From Axinella damicornis (taxonomy: Eukaryota > Porifera > Demospongiae > Axinellida > Axinellidae), in the NCBI GenBank assembly GCA_963931865.1, contig OZ007508.1, positions 13,948,781-14,012,780 of the forward strand: a stretch of DNA of 64,000 nt, given 5' to 3'. Made by a program: the position numbers and the translations under genes. Each line of letters begins with the position of its first letter. Positions within the stretch are counted from its first letter, which is position 1. Of this stretch, positions 1-11,146 are shown in pieces. The notes beneath the pieces are model-generated. The model was not told where the DNA came from, ran no database searches, and was given only the letters and a program-made list of their open reading frames with translations.

Positions 1-1783
1 GCTCTGCAGGACATGTAGATAGCTTGAACAGATGAAAGCGTTCTCCCAGTCTCTTTTTGACATGCACTAGCCTCCATTGCTATAGGCTGGGCTGTAGCCA
101 TTGAAGATGTCGGTTCATGTTGCGACGAGTGACTTCGACACAGAAAAGTGGCATCGACACATGGAATCTTCGTTGCCATGTGGTAGCCCCTATTGTTCTA
201 GCAATGAGTGGGTTCGTTCTTGTTGTCGCCATCGAGGAGGTCGACTTTTGTTCATGATTAGCGTCTTCAACTCGTTGAGTCGTAGTGGTTTATGGCATGA
301 CATACGTATGAAATTTAAAAATGACAATAAGCATCTCACTGTAGTTAGTTTGCCAACTTCATCTGATTATACATCCATCATCATTATATTCCGTGTTTGT
401 TGATTACAATAATAGGTGGGACCAGCATAACATACAAAAGGCTGATATGCGGATTATGTGCTGGTTAGCAAGAACGAACTGAGTGGACCTACTACTACCA
501 TTCGAACCGATGCAAATAGCCACTCCAGAGATGGCCAGTGGGAAGATAGTTTCAGCCACAGCAACTCCTACAAGCAGCTGAATCGGATGCAATCGGGGAG
601 CAGCAGTTGAAGTGGACGCAATTCGGGAGCTAAGGTGATGAGAGTTCACCATATACCTCTGCCCGGAGAGCTGTCCGTAGGCAAATGTGGAGGCAGTAGC
701 TGAGCAGAGCGAAGCAAGTGAAGCAACTTGTAAAGATTATGATTGAGCAACCAGGCCTCTCTTTGGGGGGAATGGCCTGGAAATGAAGCTAGGCTAGGGT
801 GCAAGCTACTTGCCTAACAGTGCCAAGGGCAATTGCCCTAGTGCATGCATACACAAACAAACTGCTGGTCTAGTTGGCCATAGGAATGAGGCTACACTGC
901 ATGGTGATCAAAAAGCAGTGGAGTATGGTCATCAAGTCATTGTGTTGAGGCCATTAGCAGTGAATATTTCCAAAGTTAGCTTAAGCCCTGAGAGTGTGTA
1001 AACAGACGCAAAGTGAAAAGGACTGTTAATTGGTACACCCACCTAAGGTAGTGGAAATAATACTGATAGCCAAAACAAAGTTGAAACTTGAAAGGGCTGC
1101 TAGCTGCATCAAAGAGTTCTAGAAGCCCCCCTTGTTTATTCCAGTTGCCGCCATGGGTAAACGTAAACAGATTAATAACTCTCAATAACTGTATGCGAGT
1201 GACATCATCTTCTTAATTATTCATGAGCAAAATTACGCTATTTCGCCGATGTCATGCTTCCTACCTTAAAGCAACAGCACTATAGATGCCTAGCCTCATT
1301 CTCAGGCTCTCATTCTTTCGAGAACACAAGAGCCTGGGAACGACGGATCGCCGCGCGTGATACTGGAAGCAATCCGTGCTGGGGTTGGTTTGGGTCTGGG
1401 GCCGAGACTACAATACCATATGCAGTGACTAAGGAATATGAGGACAAGGGATGCGCCACCGTGACCAGACAGTCACCCACAAGCGCTATCCAGAATTTTG
1501 TTGTTTTATTAGCTAAATCCAATAATTGTCCAGCCAGGTGGAACTCTAGGGGCCAATCTCAAGCTACACAAACAATATACCATATAGTCATGATCCAGAT
1601 ACGTAGGAACGACTTTTACATTTACTTTCAATACTGTCAAAATTAATCATTCTCTCTTGGCACAGACCATAATGTTCAGATGTTTTTTTCTGCTCTGCTG
1701 ATGCACCTCCCAAACATACGGCTGGCCGACGAGAATGTATGTAATGTAGAGACAGACCAGGCTGCTGGTAATGGCTAATTTAT
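1..1783. other. Gene-poor flank with repeat debris
   Basis: No credible exon seen. Positions 540-730 (phrases around GGATGCAATCGGGGAGCAGC, then GTAGCTGAGC and GAAGCAACTTGTA) resemble the minisatellite region at 21540-21860, so this is a dispersed repeat. Positions 1290-1337 hold a degenerate fragment of the TAGCCTC..GGGAACGA hAT-like family described elsewhere. The open frames here are short and match nothing I recognise. Confidence 0.5.
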
Positions 1784-2540
1784 GGTCCTACAGAAGTTGG
1801 TTTAAAATGAGGTTTTAAGCCTAGAGTTACTCTAGGGGGAATTTTAAGTGAGCAAAGCCTAGAGTTACTCTAGGGGGAATTTTAAACCAGTAAAGAAAGT
1901 GTAAAATCCCAGCATTATGAACTATATTGCTACTTATATGGGGCAATTTTAAACCACTTCAAGATTATTTAGTTACGAAGGGGCATCCTCACTGAAAGTA
2001 ATCCTTGATTTATGTACACATTTTACTCTTTATATGGGGCGATTTTAAACCACTTCAAGATTAATGGACTATAAAGGGGCATACTCGTACAAAGCCACCC
2101 AGGATCAATGTACACATATCACTCTCTATATGGGGCGATTTTAAACCACTTCAAGATTATATAGTTACGAAGGGGCATCCTCACTGAAAGTAATCCTTGA
2201 TTTATGTACACATTTTACTCTTTACATGGGGCGATTTTAAAACACTTCAAGATTAATGGACTATAAAGGGGCATACTCGTACAAAGCCACCCAGGATCAA
2301 TGTACACATATCACTCTCTATATGGGGCGATTTTAAACCACTTCAAGATTATTTAGTTAAAGTAATCCTTGATTTATGTACACATTTCACTCTTTATATG
2401 GGGCGATTTTAAACCACTTCAAGATTAATGGACTATACTATAAAGGGGCATACTCGTACAAAGACACCCAAGATCAATGTACACATATTACTCTCTATAT
2501 GGGGTGATTTTAAACCACTTCCAGACCAATCGACTATACA
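1784..2540 (+). repeat. Left terminal arm with alternating ~95-bp subrepeats
   Basis: After a ~150-bp outer segment, units start with TATGGGGCGATTTTAAACC. They alternate between type B (..ATTTAGTTACGAAGGGG..AGTAATCCTTGATTTATG) and type A (..AATGGACTATAAAGGGG..CACCCAGGATCAATG). Unit starts are near 1938, 2035, 2131, 2226, 2322 (shortened), 2397 and 2497. The mirror arm is at 14215-14794. Confidence 0.85.
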
Positions 2541-2570
2541 GCAGACGTCCAGGATGCATGTACTCATAAT

Positions 2571-2705
2571 TATAGCCTGTTGCCAGGTGGTTGCTAAGAT
2601 TATTGAAGACTTATAATGGCAACCTGCCCACAGAAGAGCTTGATTCATCAGGTGTAGCCACTCCTCAGCACCTGATATCTTAGCAACCACCTAGCAACAA
2701 GCTAT
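2571..2705. repeat. Small hairpin (inverted repeat)
   Basis: TATAGCCTGTTGCCAGGTGG..TTGCTAAGAT at 2571-2600 pairs with ATCTTAGCAACCACCTAGC..AACAAGCTATA at 2676-2705. The loop is about 75 bp. This is a MITE-like foldback just inside the left arm. Confidence 0.7.
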
Positions 2706-2780
2706 AAATCACCCAGGTTTATAAGCCTTTGGGTGTCCTGCTAACATCCCTCAACATCCCTCACGAGGGTAATTTAACTA

Positions 2781-3498
2781 CCGTAGTCTCTCGAAAATAC
2801 GCCCATGGGCGATGAATTTAGAATCTGCTCAAAGAGGGGGATGGGCGTATTTTCGAGGACCCCTGTCCCGAAAATAGGCCCACCCTTGACTCGAAAGTAG
2901 GCCCACCCAATTCGAAAGTAGGCCCACCCAAGTACATGCGTATACTAGTGGAATACTGCAACAGTCATTCTAGCAAGGCTTAACTAGTCTACTACTATTC
3001 CCGGAGTTTCTTGGTGAGCAGGAACAATCTCTTCGTGTGAGTAGCTACAGGAACAGCAAACAAGACACAGCAGGACTGCTTGAATGACGTAGAGTGCGCA
3101 GACTATCTTCGGGACTTGCCGATTGCTGCTGCTTCCTAGAAATCCGTAGTGCGCTGCTAGTGCTACGCTAGGCGATTGCACACGCGAAGACACAAACATG
3201 CAATGCACAGCGTGCACGGTCTCATGTCATGCATTCAGTACACAGCTGATTATGCAATGGCATGCAACATAATGAAATTCATTGCAAATAGTACCCGATA
3301 GCCAGCCTTCATTTCTTAGTCCAACCTCTTTGACAGTGCTTCTTCCGGAGCTATTGAGTGCTTTCCTGTTCTTTCCTGTTCGAGCTAATAGGGTGGGCAT
3401 AATACTTTCGAGTAATAAATGACCCTTTGCAACAACTTGTCGCGAAAAAGGGGGGTGGGCGTATTTTCAAGGGTGGGCGTATTTTCGAGAGACTATGG
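2781..3498. mobile_element. TA-target MITE, CCGTAG-type ends
   Basis: The left end CCGTAGTCTCTCGAAAATAC and right end GTATTTTCGAGAGACTATGG are inverted copies, each flanked by TA (2779-2780 and 3499-3500). The interior repeats the motif GTGGGCGTATTTTCGAG and its relatives near both ends. There is no transposase. Its ends resemble those of the elements at 31090, 51763 and 62053. Confidence 0.7.
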
Positions 3499-3642
3499 TA
3501 TATGGATGCCACTTTTCAGGGGCTTGTTTGCAAAAAGTAATCAGATCTTTATGCCCGGGCATGGTCAACACCTCCAGGTTTGTATGCTGCAAAGCAGCAG
3601 CTCCACCCATGCTGGAGGTCAAACACACTGTACTTCAACATG

Positions 3643-3906
3643 AAACTAGAAACAAAAAATTTTCTTACAAAATTACAAATGATTTAGTGATGGCCACCCC
3701 GATCGACTCCCGAAAAAGCAGACAAACAAGGAATGCCATTAACCAGGCTCAGTCCCATCCCATTGAAAAATGTAGAATTTAGGGATGGGATGGGACTGAG
3801 GCTGGTTAATGGCATTCCTTGTTTGTCTGCTTTTTCGGGAGTCGATCGGGGTGGCCATCACTAAATCATTTGTAATTTTTGTAAGAAAATTTTTTGTTTC
3901 TAGTTT
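3643..3906. repeat. Foldback element, ~125-bp arms
   Basis: AAACTAGAAACAAAAAATTT at 3643 is mirrored by AAATTTTTTGTTTCTAGTTT ending at 3906. The arms are nearly perfect through the CCCGATCGACTCCCGAAAAA segment, with a centre of only about 12 bp. Part of the right arm plus flank (ATCACTAAATC..AAGCGCATGAAATGCGTAAC) recurs at about 4087-4172. Confidence 0.8.
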
Positions 3907-6518
3907 GTGAGGTTTTTTGAGCGCATGGAATGCGTAACTTTCTGGTAATGTGTCAGATGGATGTATAACCAAAATGTTTGATTGAACAATCTCTAGCTAG
4001 GTCATCACCGTGCAAAGGAGAGCTGCCTTGATGGATGTGGTTGAGGATCCTACTGCTCGGGGCAGCACAATGCTCCTTCCTTATGTTGTGATCACTAAAT
4101 CCTTTTTAATTTTTGGGAGAAAATTTTTTGCCTCTAGTTTGTGTACTTTTTCAAGCGCATGAAATGCGTAACTTCTTAGTCATGGTACATACAACATCAC
4201 CGTAAGAGTACGGGGGTACCGGGCCTGATGTCAATTGCCATGTTAGCCGCTCGTTCCTCTTGATGGACGTGAACCTTCTGCTGGGCACTGCACAGGCTTT
4301 GATGCTTCATTCTATTTCCACTAATAATATGAGTACTCCAAAACTCTAGCCTCGAGCTCACTCACAGTATTGGTACATGTTCTGCACTGTAGTTACGTCA
4401 TGAAAAGAAAGCCACGCCTCCATGATGGCGTAGTCACGATAGATCTTGGCAAGAACAGGTTGGTAGAAATTCCTCGCAGCGGTAGTGGGCACCAGACGAT
4501 GGATTCACAAGGATTCAGCTGATCAGCAGTAAAAAGAAGGCGACGTGCGTTTGCATGTGAACTGCGCATGCGCATTTGGCACGCGTGACCTCTGGTTGCA
4601 TCAAAATGACTTCGTGCTAGCAATTCACGGAATCGTAGCTAGCCAGCAGTGCCGTTCTTGCCAGTATGTAGTCAAAAGGGCCGAAAGGAGCTACTTCGAC
4701 GAAAGCGATGTTGTTCTGTGAGTGAACTAGCTCAGGAAATGCTTTTGTTGTCCAGCTATGCTAGTCAATGAGAAAGAAGAAGAAGAAAGAAAGAAAGAAA
4801 GAAAGAAGATGACGAAATCGGAATTTTACGGCGACTTATTTCTCGACTCCCGCGTACTCTCAGGTACGTTTGCGAGTGTTTTTGTGAACTGCTAGGCAGT
4901 ATCATTCTGTCTGCATGCTTGGTTTGGGGGGTAGTAGCTTCTTTGGCCGTTTTCCTGCTGGTGCATCAGTATGGTATTTCGAAATTTAGAGAACGCTACC
5001 GCGTTCTCTGATACCAAGTATAGTTCCACTCTTGGACTTTTTCTGCTGCCCTGTTGCTGACCTCTGGCCCCACGCAAAATCCTCCAATATCACTGCCATA
5101 CACTATAAAACCTTTTCAGATGTCATTACTGCTGAGATAATGAACCTGTCCTATAATTAATCATGGACAAAGACTCGCTAGTACGATTCACCTTTGACCT
5201 CAGCATGGGTGGAGCTGCTGCTTTGTAGCATACAAAGTTGCAATTGGAGGCGGAGCTGACTATGTGTGCATGGCGGTGTCATGTAGACACTTTGGCGCAA
5301 TGGAAGAGGTACGCCTTTATGCATAAAAGGGAAAATTTTACGCCAAGGTTGTACATACATCTGGGGCCCTGCTAACTTCCTTAGCCTAGAAATGCCACTG
5401 ATAGACAGCTCAGTAAATATTAGCCCCATGAGTGCGGAGAATACATACAGTAGACTAGGTGGGGACCTCTACACCCACAAGCTTTCTTGGCAGGAAACAC
5501 TCACTTTCAGGTGAACTAGAAATTGGACGGGTGCCAACAGCAGAATATGTAGGGGGTTACTCAACCCTGCGCGCCTCACATGCATTCTAGGCGGGAAGCG
5601 CTCATTTTCAGGTGAAACATGAAGGCGTTTAAGACTCTTCTCATCCTTACTTTGCTTCTTGAGGAGTTCCGTATCCCTCCAACTCCTGCGAAGGAGTTGT
5701 CTGCCGTGTACACCACTCCCATGCTGGCCAGGAAGCCTGATGTGCTACTCAACTGGAACGGCTCCGCGTGTACCATCGGCTGTTGGCAGCGCAGTGGGGA
5801 TTTTTTTGATCGATGGTGGTGTTTTACTACGAGTCACGATGCCCGCATAGAGCTCGTTGTAAATTGATGACGTAAGTTAAATCAATGTAATAATAATAAT
5901 AATTAAATTTTAATTTCCAGCTGAACTTCCGTGCATCGGAGTGCCTTTAAGTATATTCATGAAGTTACCGCGAAACCCATAATCATTTTTCGTAGTTCCA
6001 ACTCTGTAGAGTATATTAGGGCCATAACACTGCAGTGCTGAAATGCACATGCGTGTGCAGGTAGCACGATTAGCTACCTGCCTCACTTCCCGCTCAGCGC
6101 TTACACTATTATGTCACTCCTCCTGTTAACACCTACTCTCATTCAGGAAGGTGAAAACTTGGATGGATGCCTGTGTGGAACATTTGAGATGCAGATCAGT
6201 GGCGTTGCAATATGGTAATTAACAAATGTAATTGTAATCAGACAGTTTGCACACCAACCATGTAGCTAGCTAGTAATGGGTTATAACTATGGTGCTAAAA
6301 TAATGTCTAAGTATATTTGGTCATAGTTTCTGTATGTGGGTGGCACAGCTCAGTGTTGCAGTTGCAACCACCACAGTTTGAGATCACCAGCAGGCAGAGA
6401 GAATATTATCTCTACGGACAGACAAATGTAATTATGGTTGCCTAGACAACACATTGGAGATATGAACAACATTTCATGTTCATGTAGGCTAATAACCACT
6501 ATAAATTATTACATGCAG
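3907..6518. other. Intergenic region with repeat debris; no supported gene
   Basis: It contains the partial foldback copy (4087-4172), a GAA/GAAA microsatellite (4771-4808), and a ~55-bp segment at 5187-5245 that is an inverted copy of 3577-3635 (CTCAGCATGGGTGGAGCTGC). A frame at 5619-5867 starts MKAFKTLLILTLLLEEF, which could be a signal peptide. It ends after 82 residues with no recognisable domain or matching downstream exon, so I do not call it a gene. Confidence 0.45.
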
Positions 6519-7245
6519 GAAGGTGATGAATGCCAATCTCGGCAAGAAGTTGATTATGGGTTGCAGGAAGGTCATTAATGCCATCATGGAAAACCATGTC
6601 AAGAAGTCGAATACGGGTTGCAGGCAGTCATGTCGGTAAGCCACAATATTGAAAAGTGATGGGTTGTCTGCACTTATTAGCTTGCTAGTTTAACCTCCAT
6701 ATTCTGATGCTTTCAAGATGAGGTTGGCACAAGCTTAAGAGTAATGTATACCTCTGTGCAGGAAAACAGACACCATTCATCTGTGGGTGAAGAATATTGG
6801 AGGGAAAACACACAGAATTCAAGTTTCCCCGGATGCCTCTTGTGCAGCAGTGCACAAGATCGTCGAAAACCAGACCGGTATTCCACAAGAATTACTGATG
6901 CTGTCTACTGGAAACATTCTCCTAAACCCAAAACATGCACTTACAAACTTCAATCTCTCCAGTGGATCTTGGTTACATCTGTCTGTCAAAGGAGTATAGG
7001 CGGAGATGGAGAAAGTGGTAGGTGATACTACTGAATGTGTATGAACATAAGGGATAACCCTTATGTTCATACACATTGACACTACATTATTGTTATGCAC
7101 ACAAGACCAGGAAGAGATCAGTGATGAATGTGAGTCTTGTGGAGGAGAGGCAGATGTGTACTGTACTGACTGTGCTTCCTCTCGCTGCAACGTATGCAGT
7201 GAGCAGTGGCACAAGCACCCAAAACGGAAACATCATTCATTGCAG
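6519..7245 (+). CDS. Ubiquitin-like plus B-box zinc finger gene fragment (three exons)
   Basis: Three exons with matching phases are readable. Exon a (6519-6635) follows ATGCAG and ends at GTAAGC. Exon b (6762-6993) follows CTGTGCAG. Exon c (7111-7245) follows GACCAG and ends CATTGCAG before GTATGA. Exon b encodes a ~77-residue ubiquitin-like fold: KTDTIHLWVKNIGGK, then TGIPQELLMLSTGNIL, then NLSSGSWLHLSVKG. Exon c encodes a B-box-type zinc finger: C-x2-C-x7-C-x2-C-x4-C-x2-C and a His-rich tail HKHPKRKHH. Exon a holds two related lysine-rich copies (KVMNANLGKK, KVINAIMEN). The donor of exon b (GTATAG) is weak but keeps phase 0. No first or last exon is visible and repeats follow at once, so this may be a fragment, possibly captured in the surrounding inverted-repeat element. 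A TRIM-like E3 or scaffold role would be a guess. Confidence 0.5.
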
Positions 7246-7698
7246 GTATGATCTTTACCTACTCACAAAAAGCTGCTGACCTGAAAGTTGTGCTGAAGAA
7301 TCTCATACAATATTCGCGTAGCTACAGTACAACAGAAACAAAGAGCTGTCTGCATGAATAAACTGATGAGGTCAAACTTCTGCGGACAACACGGAAACCA
7401 GAAAGCAGTGAGTGCAGTGCAAAAGCACGAAGGTGCTACGAGAGCCCATCTAGACAACTGGAAAATGACTGTGAGTTTTTTTTTCAAGCTTCGCGCAGAT
7501 TGGATCGGCACTTCGCGCCGGATGATATAGCCCCCCCTAAAAATTTTTCCTGGATCCGCCCTTGTATATACGTGGCTATATTCATTTGAGCAGCTTTTCA
7601 AGTTCTGATCTTGCAAGTTCCATGCATGCAAACAACTGTACAGTCACATAAATCTCATTTATATTATACGAGTCACATTATAATACCTGTATATATTT
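7246..7698. other. Non-coding spacer with a dispersed repeat fragment
   Basis: Positions 7385-7475 (CACGGAAACCAG..GCACGAAGGTGCTACGAGAG) are homologous to 35085-35180 and 38665-38755, marking a dispersed repeat family. Nothing else recognised. Confidence 0.5.
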
Positions 7699-8172
7699 CG
7701 AGGGGCAACCGCACTCCTGGTAGCCGTTGCAACCCCGCGATTGCCTCGCCGTAGCAAATCTAATTATTGCAATTCGTTCTAATTAACGCACATGCCACGT
7801 GGCTCAGTCGATCGCGAGCAATGGCGACCAAAAGGAAGACAAGACATTATTACAGCACTCACAACTTAGCCAGCACGGTGAGTTATGGCATGCAAGCGTC
7901 AGTGAACGACAGCTATCACGGCCGTGTGGTCAGAATCTTCGTGTGCCGTTCCTAAGAATGGTACTGTCACCGGAAGTCGAAGAGAGTGCTCGAGCAATGG
8001 CGGCCACGGCGAGACAAAAGCGCTCATATCTCCACCACCAAGGTGAGTTTCAACACCAACTTTTTACATTCAGGTCAGGACATGATAGCGATCACGGCGG
8101 TGTAGGCAGAATTTCTGTAGGCCAAGCCTAAGTACTCAAACATTATATATATTATATTGGATTATATTGGAT
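7699..8172 (+). repeat. Promoter/exon-like repeat, copy 1 (3' end lost)
   Basis: It starts CGAGGGGCAACCGCACTCCT. It carries two related half-units, each an ATGGCG.. mini-exon followed by a strong splice donor (GTGAGTT). The first half reads MATKRKTRHYYST. The terminal CCAGGAGTGTAA part is missing and copy 2 follows directly. Confidence 0.75.
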
Positions 8173-8690
8173 CGAGGGGCAACCGCACTCCTGGTAGCTG
8201 CGATGCAACCGGTTGCGACTCGCCGTAGCGCAAGCTAAGTATTGTAATTCGTTCCAATTAACGCACATGCCACGTGGCAACCACGATCGCGAGCAATGGC
8301 GACCAAAGGAAGACAAGACATTACTACAGCACTCACAACTTAGCCAGCACGGTGAGTTTGGGCATGTAAGCGTTAGTGAACGACAGCGATCACGGCCGTG
8401 TGGTCAGAATCTTCGTGTGCCTTTCCTAAGAACGGTACTGCCACCGGAAGTCGAAGAGAGCGCTGGAGCAATGGCGACCACGGCGAGACAAAAGAGCTCA
8501 TATCACCACCACCAAGGTGAGTTTCAGCACCAACTTTTTACATTCAGGTGAGGGCATGATAGCGATCACGGCGGTGTAGGCAGAATTTCTGTAGGCCAAG
8601 CCTAAGTACTCAAACATTATATATTATATATTATATTGGATTATATTAATTATATTACGCGGCACAATTTTTCCTATACCAGGAGTGTAA
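8173..8690 (+). repeat. Promoter/exon-like repeat, copy 2
   Basis: Full-length ~518-bp unit from CGAGGGGCAACCGCACTCCT to ACCAGGAGTGTAA. The ~12-bp ends are inverted (CACTCCTGGTA / TACCAGGAGTG). One A is missing after ATGGCGACCAAA, which breaks the first mini-exon frame. Both GTGAGTTT donors remain. Confidence 0.75.
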
Positions 8691-8699
8691 TATATTATA

Positions 8700-9257
8700 C
8701 GAGGGGCAACCGCACTCCTGGTAGCCGTTGTAACCCCGCGTTGCGTGCCTCGCCGTAGCGCAAGCTAATTATTGCAATTCGTTCCAATTAACGCACATGC
8801 CACGTGGCAACCGCGCTCAGTCGATCGCGAGCAATGGCGGCCAAAAGGAAGGCAAGACATTATTACAGCACTTACGACTTAGCCAGCACGGTGAGTTTTG
8901 GCATGCAAGTGTCAGTGAACGACAGCGATCACGGCCGTGTGGTCAGAATCTTCGTGTGCCTTTCCCCAGGGCTGTACGCCACCGGAAGTCGAAGAGAGCG
9001 CTCGAGCATGGTGGCCGGCCAACGGCGAGACAAAAGCGCTTGTATCTCAGCCACCAAGGTGAGTTTCAGCACCAACTTTTATCATTCAGGTCAGTGCTTG
9101 ATAGCGATCACGGTGGTGTAGTCAGAATCTATGTAGGCCAATCCTAAGTACTCAAACATTATATATATTATATTAATTATTTACGCGGCTCAATTTTTCG
9201 CCTACCAGGAGTGTAATTATATTACGCGGCACAATTTTTCCCCTACCAGGAGTGTAA
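8700..9257 (+). repeat. Promoter/exon-like repeat, copy 3 (double 3' end)
   Basis: Same family. Its terminal TTACGCGGC..CTACCAGGAGTG module occurs twice (9181-9214 and 9221-9254). It lies 256 bp upstream of the RecQ reading frame, in the same orientation. Confidence 0.75.
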
Positions 9258-9289
9258 CATACGTTAATCATCTTATAATATGCAGGTGG

Positions 9290-9437
9290 TTAACTCTTTA
9301 CCAACCAATGACTGCAAAAGCCGTCATGAGCTCCCATAAGCCATAAGAATTTATATGGGAAATTTATTACTAGGCGTTATACTTTAATACAGGATTTTGC
9401 TTCCTTAAGCTGTTTCTTATGGTTGGTAAAGAGTTAA
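9290..9437. mobile_element. 148-bp TTAA MITE
   Basis: TTAACTCTTTACCAACC at the left is mirrored by GGTTGGTAAAGAGTTAA at the right, both including TTAA. A second copy of exactly 148 bp is at 23454-23601, where an empty site is visible. TTAA targets suggest piggyBac-type mobilisation. Confidence 0.85.
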
Positions 9438-9512
9438 ACAACATAGCAATGATGTTAACAATACAGAAGGTCAGGATGACTATGGTATGGATGATTATGC
9501 AACTCACCATCA

Positions 9513-11146
9513 GTGGAAGAGTCATTCCAGCATGCTACACTTATTGCTACATTAGCAGAAAAGTTTGGACTGACTTCTTTTAAACCATTTCAGAAGAATG
9601 TAATCAGTGCAACTTTAGATGGAAGTGATACACTCGTGATTAATCCTACCGGTAGCGGCAAAAGTCTCTGTTTCCAATTTCCTCCTGTTTATCAGAACAA
9701 TAAAGCAATTGTAGTAACTCCGACCATTAGTCTAATGCAAGACCAAGTGCATACACTGAATAGCAAAGGTATTCCATGTGTACTTGTTGGATCTGCCCAG
9801 CTAGATAAGCAAGTTGAAATGCGTGCACTAGAACCAGACAGCAAAGAAATGCTCATCTTCGTTACACTGCAGTGGATGACAAAGCCTGTAAATCAGGCCA
9901 AACTGCATACCCTTGTGCGTGCCAATCAGTTGTCACTCATTGCCATTGATGAGGCTCACTTGTTTACTGAATGGAACGAATTTCGTACTGCATTTAGTGA
10001 CCTGAGAAACATCCAACTATGTTATCCATCCATCCCAATCATGTGTTTGACAGCTACAGCAACTCCAACTGTGGAGGAAGATATAAAGCTTCTACTTAGA
10101 AACCCAGTTGTACAAAAGATGTCAATGAATCGCCCAAATGTTACCCTGAATGTAGAAGAAGTAAAAGAAGACAAATCACTGAACCTTGCTGAACAGTTTG
10201 CAAAAAGGGTTGCTGAGATATGTGGTTCTAGTTCATCAATTGTTTACACAGACTTTATTGCTGACATTGGGCCCATCGTGAGTGCCTTAGAGCAAGTGGG
10301 AGTTGAAGCAGTTGGATATCATGGTGAAATGGATGCTCCATCTAGGCAGGAGTCCTACCTCAAATGGAAGTCTGGACAAGTACAGACAATTGTGGCAACT
10401 AAGGCCTTTGGAATGGGCATAGACAAGCCAGACATTATAGACATGTCATCAGAAGTGGTGTCCCTGAAAGTATTCTTTCATGGGCACAGGAACTCGGCAG
10501 AGCTGGTCGTGATGGCCAGCAGGCATGCGTAACAATTTTGTACCGAAGATCAGATATTTCACATGCAAATGCCTGGATTCTTAACAATCTTTCCAACAAA
10601 GAGAGATGCAGTTGTATATTGTCCAATTTTTCAGAGTCATGGAGATTTGTTAATGCGAATTTGGCAGGAGTGTGCCGAAGAAAGCTTCTTCTCGAGATGT
10701 TTGGTGAGGAGAGCAATACCTCCACTTCCACTGAAAACTGTTGTGATGTTTGTATGCATAAGAAGACAAATGCATGCGATCTCAAGGAGGAACGGAACTA
10801 AAGGTTCTCATAGATGCTGTTGATCATCTTGGATGCAAGGGTGAGGTTAAAGTAGCTGTTCAAATGGATCAGAGAATCCAAAATAGCGTGGACAGATGCT
10901 TTCGACAAGAATTGTCTTTCATATGATATGAACTTCTGGAGGAAATTCATCAAGCAGTGCAACGTGATCTCACTAGTACAACTGGAATTCAAATCCATGA
11001 TTAAAGGTAGCGGTCTCTATGCTGTGAATGGTGTGTACTATGTCACACCAAAGGGCAGAGAAGTGTTAAGTGGATCAGAGCCATTGTTGTTTGCCAGATG
11101 AAAGCACAGGTGGGAAAGAGAGCACCAGTGGAACTGCACAGGCTCT
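9513..11146 (+). pseudogene. RecQ-family DNA helicase, frameshifted (part of transposon coding string)
   Basis: ATP-dependent 3'-5' helicase core. From 9513 the frame gives motif I NPTGSGKSLCFQF, the DEAH box (DEAHLFTEWNEFR), TATATPTVEEDI and FGMGIDKPDI. It then shifts frame near 10436-10442. The second frame continues with motif VI (ELGRAGRDGQQA) and a RecQ zinc segment ending ENCCDVC at about 10750. Farther on, a third frame (10942-11090) gives KQCNVISLVQLEF and GVYYVTPKGREVL, like the winged-helix RQC domain. There is no ATG at the 5' edge. The frame opens right after CACCATCAG, which looks like a splice acceptor, so an upstream exon is expected; the ATG-plus-donor repeats at 7699-9257 are candidates. 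Downstream, the transposase begins with no spacer. At least two frameshifts or a stop make this copy non-functional unless they are assembly errors. Confidence 0.8.

Noticed and set aside
5619..5867. Small secreted protein starting MKAFKTLLILTLLLEE
   Set aside because: A hydrophobic start alone is weak; no domain, conservation or downstream exon can be seen.
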